DNA from: Pararhodobacter sp.
GTDB taxonomy: Bacteria > Pseudomonadota > Alphaproteobacteria > Rhodobacterales > Rhodobacteraceae
Direction of reading: 5' to 3'
Length of the DNA: 64,000 nucleotides
Assembly (NCBI RefSeq): GCF_034676545.1
Contig: NZ_JAUCBZ010000015.1
Coordinates: 589,001-653,000 of the forward strand
Part shown: piece after piece, positions 62,398-64,000 of the stretch
Layout: every line of letters starts with the position of its first letter
Position numbering within the stretch: position 1 is the stretch's first letter
Notes under the pieces: generated by a model
Told to the model about the DNA's origin: nothing
Seen by the model: the letters and a program-made list of their open reading frames with translations, nothing else
Database searches by the model: none
Position numbers and translations under genes: made by a program

Positions 62398-63285
62398 TTA
62401 GAAACGCCGACGCGACGCAGGGCGCGTGTCGCGGTCTTCGGATTTGTTCAGGGCGATGCCGATCACCGGGACTTGCCCCTCCAACAGACGCTCGCATTCG
62501 ATGATTTCGGCGCCGGTGTTCGCTTTGCCGTCCGAGATCAGCAGCACCGCGTCAAGTTGTGGCAACAAGGCCTGCGACACAGTGTCATTCAGCAGCGGCG
62601 GCATGTCGAACACCACCACATCGGGCGCCAGCAGGTCATACATGGCGCGCAGGGCCAGGATCGCATCGGGCGCCAGCAGCAATTCGGCGCCATAGGGGAT
62701 CACGGTGTCATTCATCGCCACCGCCAAGCCATTGCCGATGCGCAACAAATGGGTTTCCGGGTCGGTCTGACCCGTCAAGACTGCCTCAAGCGGGCCGGGT
62801 GCTGCAGTATCGAAAATCTCGGCAAGGCCGGGGGCCTGAAGGTCGGCATCAATCAGCAACACCCGCAGGTTTTCAAGCCGCGCGACACTGGCGGCCAATC
62901 CGGCGGCAAAAAAGCTGCGCCCTGCGCCGCGTTTGGGTGAGGTAATGCCGATGCGCCGCCAGTCATTGCTTTTCAGCACGCGCATCAATTGTGTGCGAAA
63001 TTGATCAAACGCTGCCCCGGCAACCGCGCCGCGATCAATCGCCGGCACCAGACCAGAGCGCGCAATCAACGCCTCGGCGGTCAGATCGGTGGTTGGCAAA
63101 CGGTCCCAGGCATCGGCAACCGCAAGGCCACGCGGCCCCCGCGATGGAGCGGTGCGCTCGGCCTGTTGCACGCGCCCTTGCAGCATCGGCGCATGGCCGA
63201 TCGGGCGAGTCGGCGGCTCCGGCATTTTATCCGGATCGCTGCTGCGCCAGCCCAGGCGTTGCTCGAGAATGCGCGTGTTTACCAT
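62398..63285 (-). CDS. CpsD/CapB-like P-loop ATPase with altered Walker A
   Basis: The 295-aa product resembles the cytoplasmic tyrosine-autokinase partner of Wzz proteins. Walker A' LRVLLIDADLQAPGLAEIF and Walker B PDVVVFDMPPLLNDTV are present, but Walker A reads GITSPKRGAGRSFFAAG, with Arg123 where the invariant Lys should be. No C-terminal tyrosine cluster is present (it ends RDTRPASRRRF). It may bind nucleotide poorly and act as a structural partner rather than a kinase. Coupled to the Wzz-like gene. Confidence 0.85.
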   Translation of the reverse strand: MVNTRILEQRLGWRSSDPDKMPEPPTRPIGHAPMLQGRVQQAERTAPSRGPRGLAVADAWDRLPTTDLTAEALIARSGLVPAIDRGAVAGAAFDQFRTQLMRVLKSNDWRRIGITSPKRGAGRSFFAAGLAASVARLENLRVLLIDADLQAPGLAEIFDTAAPGPLEAVLTGQTDPETHLLRIGNGLAVAMNDTVIPYGAELLLAPDAILALRAMYDLLAPDVVVFDMPPLLNDTVSQALLPQLDAVLLISDGKANTGAEIIECERLLEGQVPVIGIALNKSEDRDTRPASRRRF

Positions 63286-63374
63286 AACTCACCTCTGGCC
63301 GCCGTTCTGGTGGCCTACCCTACATATCTAGACAGTGATCGCGGAAAAGCCTGTCACAAATAGGGCAGAACAGT

Positions 63375-63396
63375 GAAAATTGCCCCTTGTCCGGGG
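63375..63396 (-). terminator. Terminator after the flippase gene
   Basis: On the minus strand CCCC-GGACAA-GGGG is followed by CAATTTTC, 11 bases after the flippase stop. A short but plausible intrinsic terminator. Confidence 0.45.
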
Positions 63397-63406
63397 TGTC
63401 TGCCCG

Positions 63407-64000
63407 TTACCGCGCGAAAATCTGCACCAAAGCCTCGCCATGCAACCACAGCACCAAAACCAGCAACCCGGCCGCGACAGAGGCCATGACCGCATCATGC
63501 AGCGGATCCCAGGCACCGTGTTTGCGCGCCAGGCGCAGTTGCAATGGATAGCTGAGCAGCGCTGTCGAGGCCATTGCAATTGGCGCACCGGGAATCCCCA
63601 ATGCGGGCACCAGCATAACCAGCAGCGTCACCAGAATCGCCGCGCGTGATGCATTCAAGGCAAAGAACCCGCGTGAATCGCCCGAGGCGAGCGCCACTTG
63701 GTCATAAGTCAGGCCCAGCATTTGTGGCAGCAGCGCCATGCTGACGATTGTCGTCACCGCGCCGGATGCCGCGTAACGCGCATCATACAGCAGATCGACA
63801 ATGAAAATCCCGCCCAAGGCCAAGGGGGCAACGCCCGCAATCAGGAACGCCGACAGCATGAAGCGGATGCGCCGCAAGCGGGCGAAATTCTCGGCGGATT
63901 CCTTCGGTGGGCTGGCGCGATAAATCGGGATCATCAGGCGCTGCACCAGCAATTGCCCCAGCATCAACGGAAAGCCCGCCAGGAAAAAGCCGATGTTATA
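63407..64000 (-). CDS. Polysaccharide flippase-like membrane protein (Wzx type), C-terminal part
   Basis: The frame is open to the window edge, so only the last 197 residues are seen. It contains five or six hydrophobic segments, among them MLSAFLIAGVAPLALGGIFIVDLLY, TTIVSMALLPQMLGLTYDQVALASGDSRG, ILVTLLVMLVPALGIPGAPIAMAS and AVMASVAAGLLVLVLWLHG. The pattern ALPQMLGLTYDQVAL...G-A-P-I-A fits the MOP/Wzx oligosaccharide flippases that move lipid-linked repeat units across the inner membrane. The N-terminus lies outside the window. Confidence 0.75.
   Translation of the reverse strand, partial: YNIGFFLAGFPLMLGQLLVQRLMIPIYRASPPKESAENFARLRRIRFMLSAFLIAGVAPLALGGIFIVDLLYDARYAASGAVTTIVSMALLPQMLGLTYDQVALASGDSRGFFALNASRAAILVTLLVMLVPALGIPGAPIAMASTALLSYPLQLRLARKHGAWDPLHDAVMASVAAGLLVLVLWLHGEALVQIFAR

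Noticed and set aside
1..64000. tRNA, rRNA, CRISPR arrays, insertion sequences, prophage
   Set aside because: No cloverleaf, rRNA segment, regular repeat-spacer array, transposase or integrase was seen when reading both strands.

Overview
The window reads as part of the main chromosome of an alphaproteobacterium of the family Rhodobacteraceae (Rhodobacter/Roseobacter group). The evidence is the regB | senC-regA redox regulon, AddAB instead of RecBCD, an hslV with a short propeptide, the gene order rph-rdgB-hemW / parB-parA-rsmG-mnmG-mnmE-rho / maf-aroE-coaE-dnaQ, high GC, and very tight gene packing with many ATGA/GTGA start-stop overlaps. I found no tRNA, rRNA, CRISPR array, transposase or prophage.

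Layout. 1-5.5 kb: the end of an L,D-transpeptidase, a small secreted peptide gene, hemH, a BioC/NDUFAF5-like methyltransferase, comF, grxC, a nitrilase-family amidase and a MarR regulator. 5-9.4 kb: regA and senC divergent from regB, then a membrane PAS protein that looks like the short DivL of Rhodobacteraceae, with a perfect CtrA box in front of it. 9.4-18.4 kb: trxA, addA, addB, tsaE, hslV, hslU. 18.5-28.5 kb: a thioesterase with a membrane protein, argG, a 48-aa microprotein, a ribokinase-like gene with an orphan partner, mutS, grpE, hrcA, rph and rdgB.

28.4-36.9 kb is the replication and segregation hub. It holds hemW, parB, parA, rsmG, mnmG, mnmE and rho, a perfect parS at the rdgB/hemW junction, a 15/16 parS inside rsmG and a weaker copy at the mnmG start. 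The 490-base rho-maf gap has AT-rich tracts and several DnaA boxes and is the likely oriC. The neighbouring genes point away from it on both sides. The parS-parAB segment has visibly lower GC than the rest.

36.9-40.8 kb: maf, aroE, coaE, dnaQ and a BaiN-type flavoprotein. 40.8-54.9 kb, minus strand, is an accessory biosynthetic operon: Wzy-like polymerase, one-module PKS (KS-AT-KR-DH-ACP-TE), GT2 glycosyltransferase, NRPS, and Sfp/EntD phosphopantetheinyl transferase. The NRPS has an N-terminal formyltransferase-like domain, an adenylation domain interrupted by a luciferase-like monooxygenase, and a carrier domain, but as given it is broken by two apparent frameshifts. 55-64 kb continues with polysaccharide genes (WecG/TagA/CpsF transferase, GT2, Wzz-like protein, CpsD-like P-loop ATPase, a flippase running off the edge), interrupted by a thiolase/acyl-CoA ligase/PCC-domain operon and idi.

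The most notable system is this hybrid PKS/NRPS operon with its own PPTase, embedded in an exopolysaccharide locus about 5-18 kb from the replication origin. It could make a small formylated and/or hydroxylated amino-acyl polyketide that decorates, or is made alongside, a surface glycan. The product and that link are inference.
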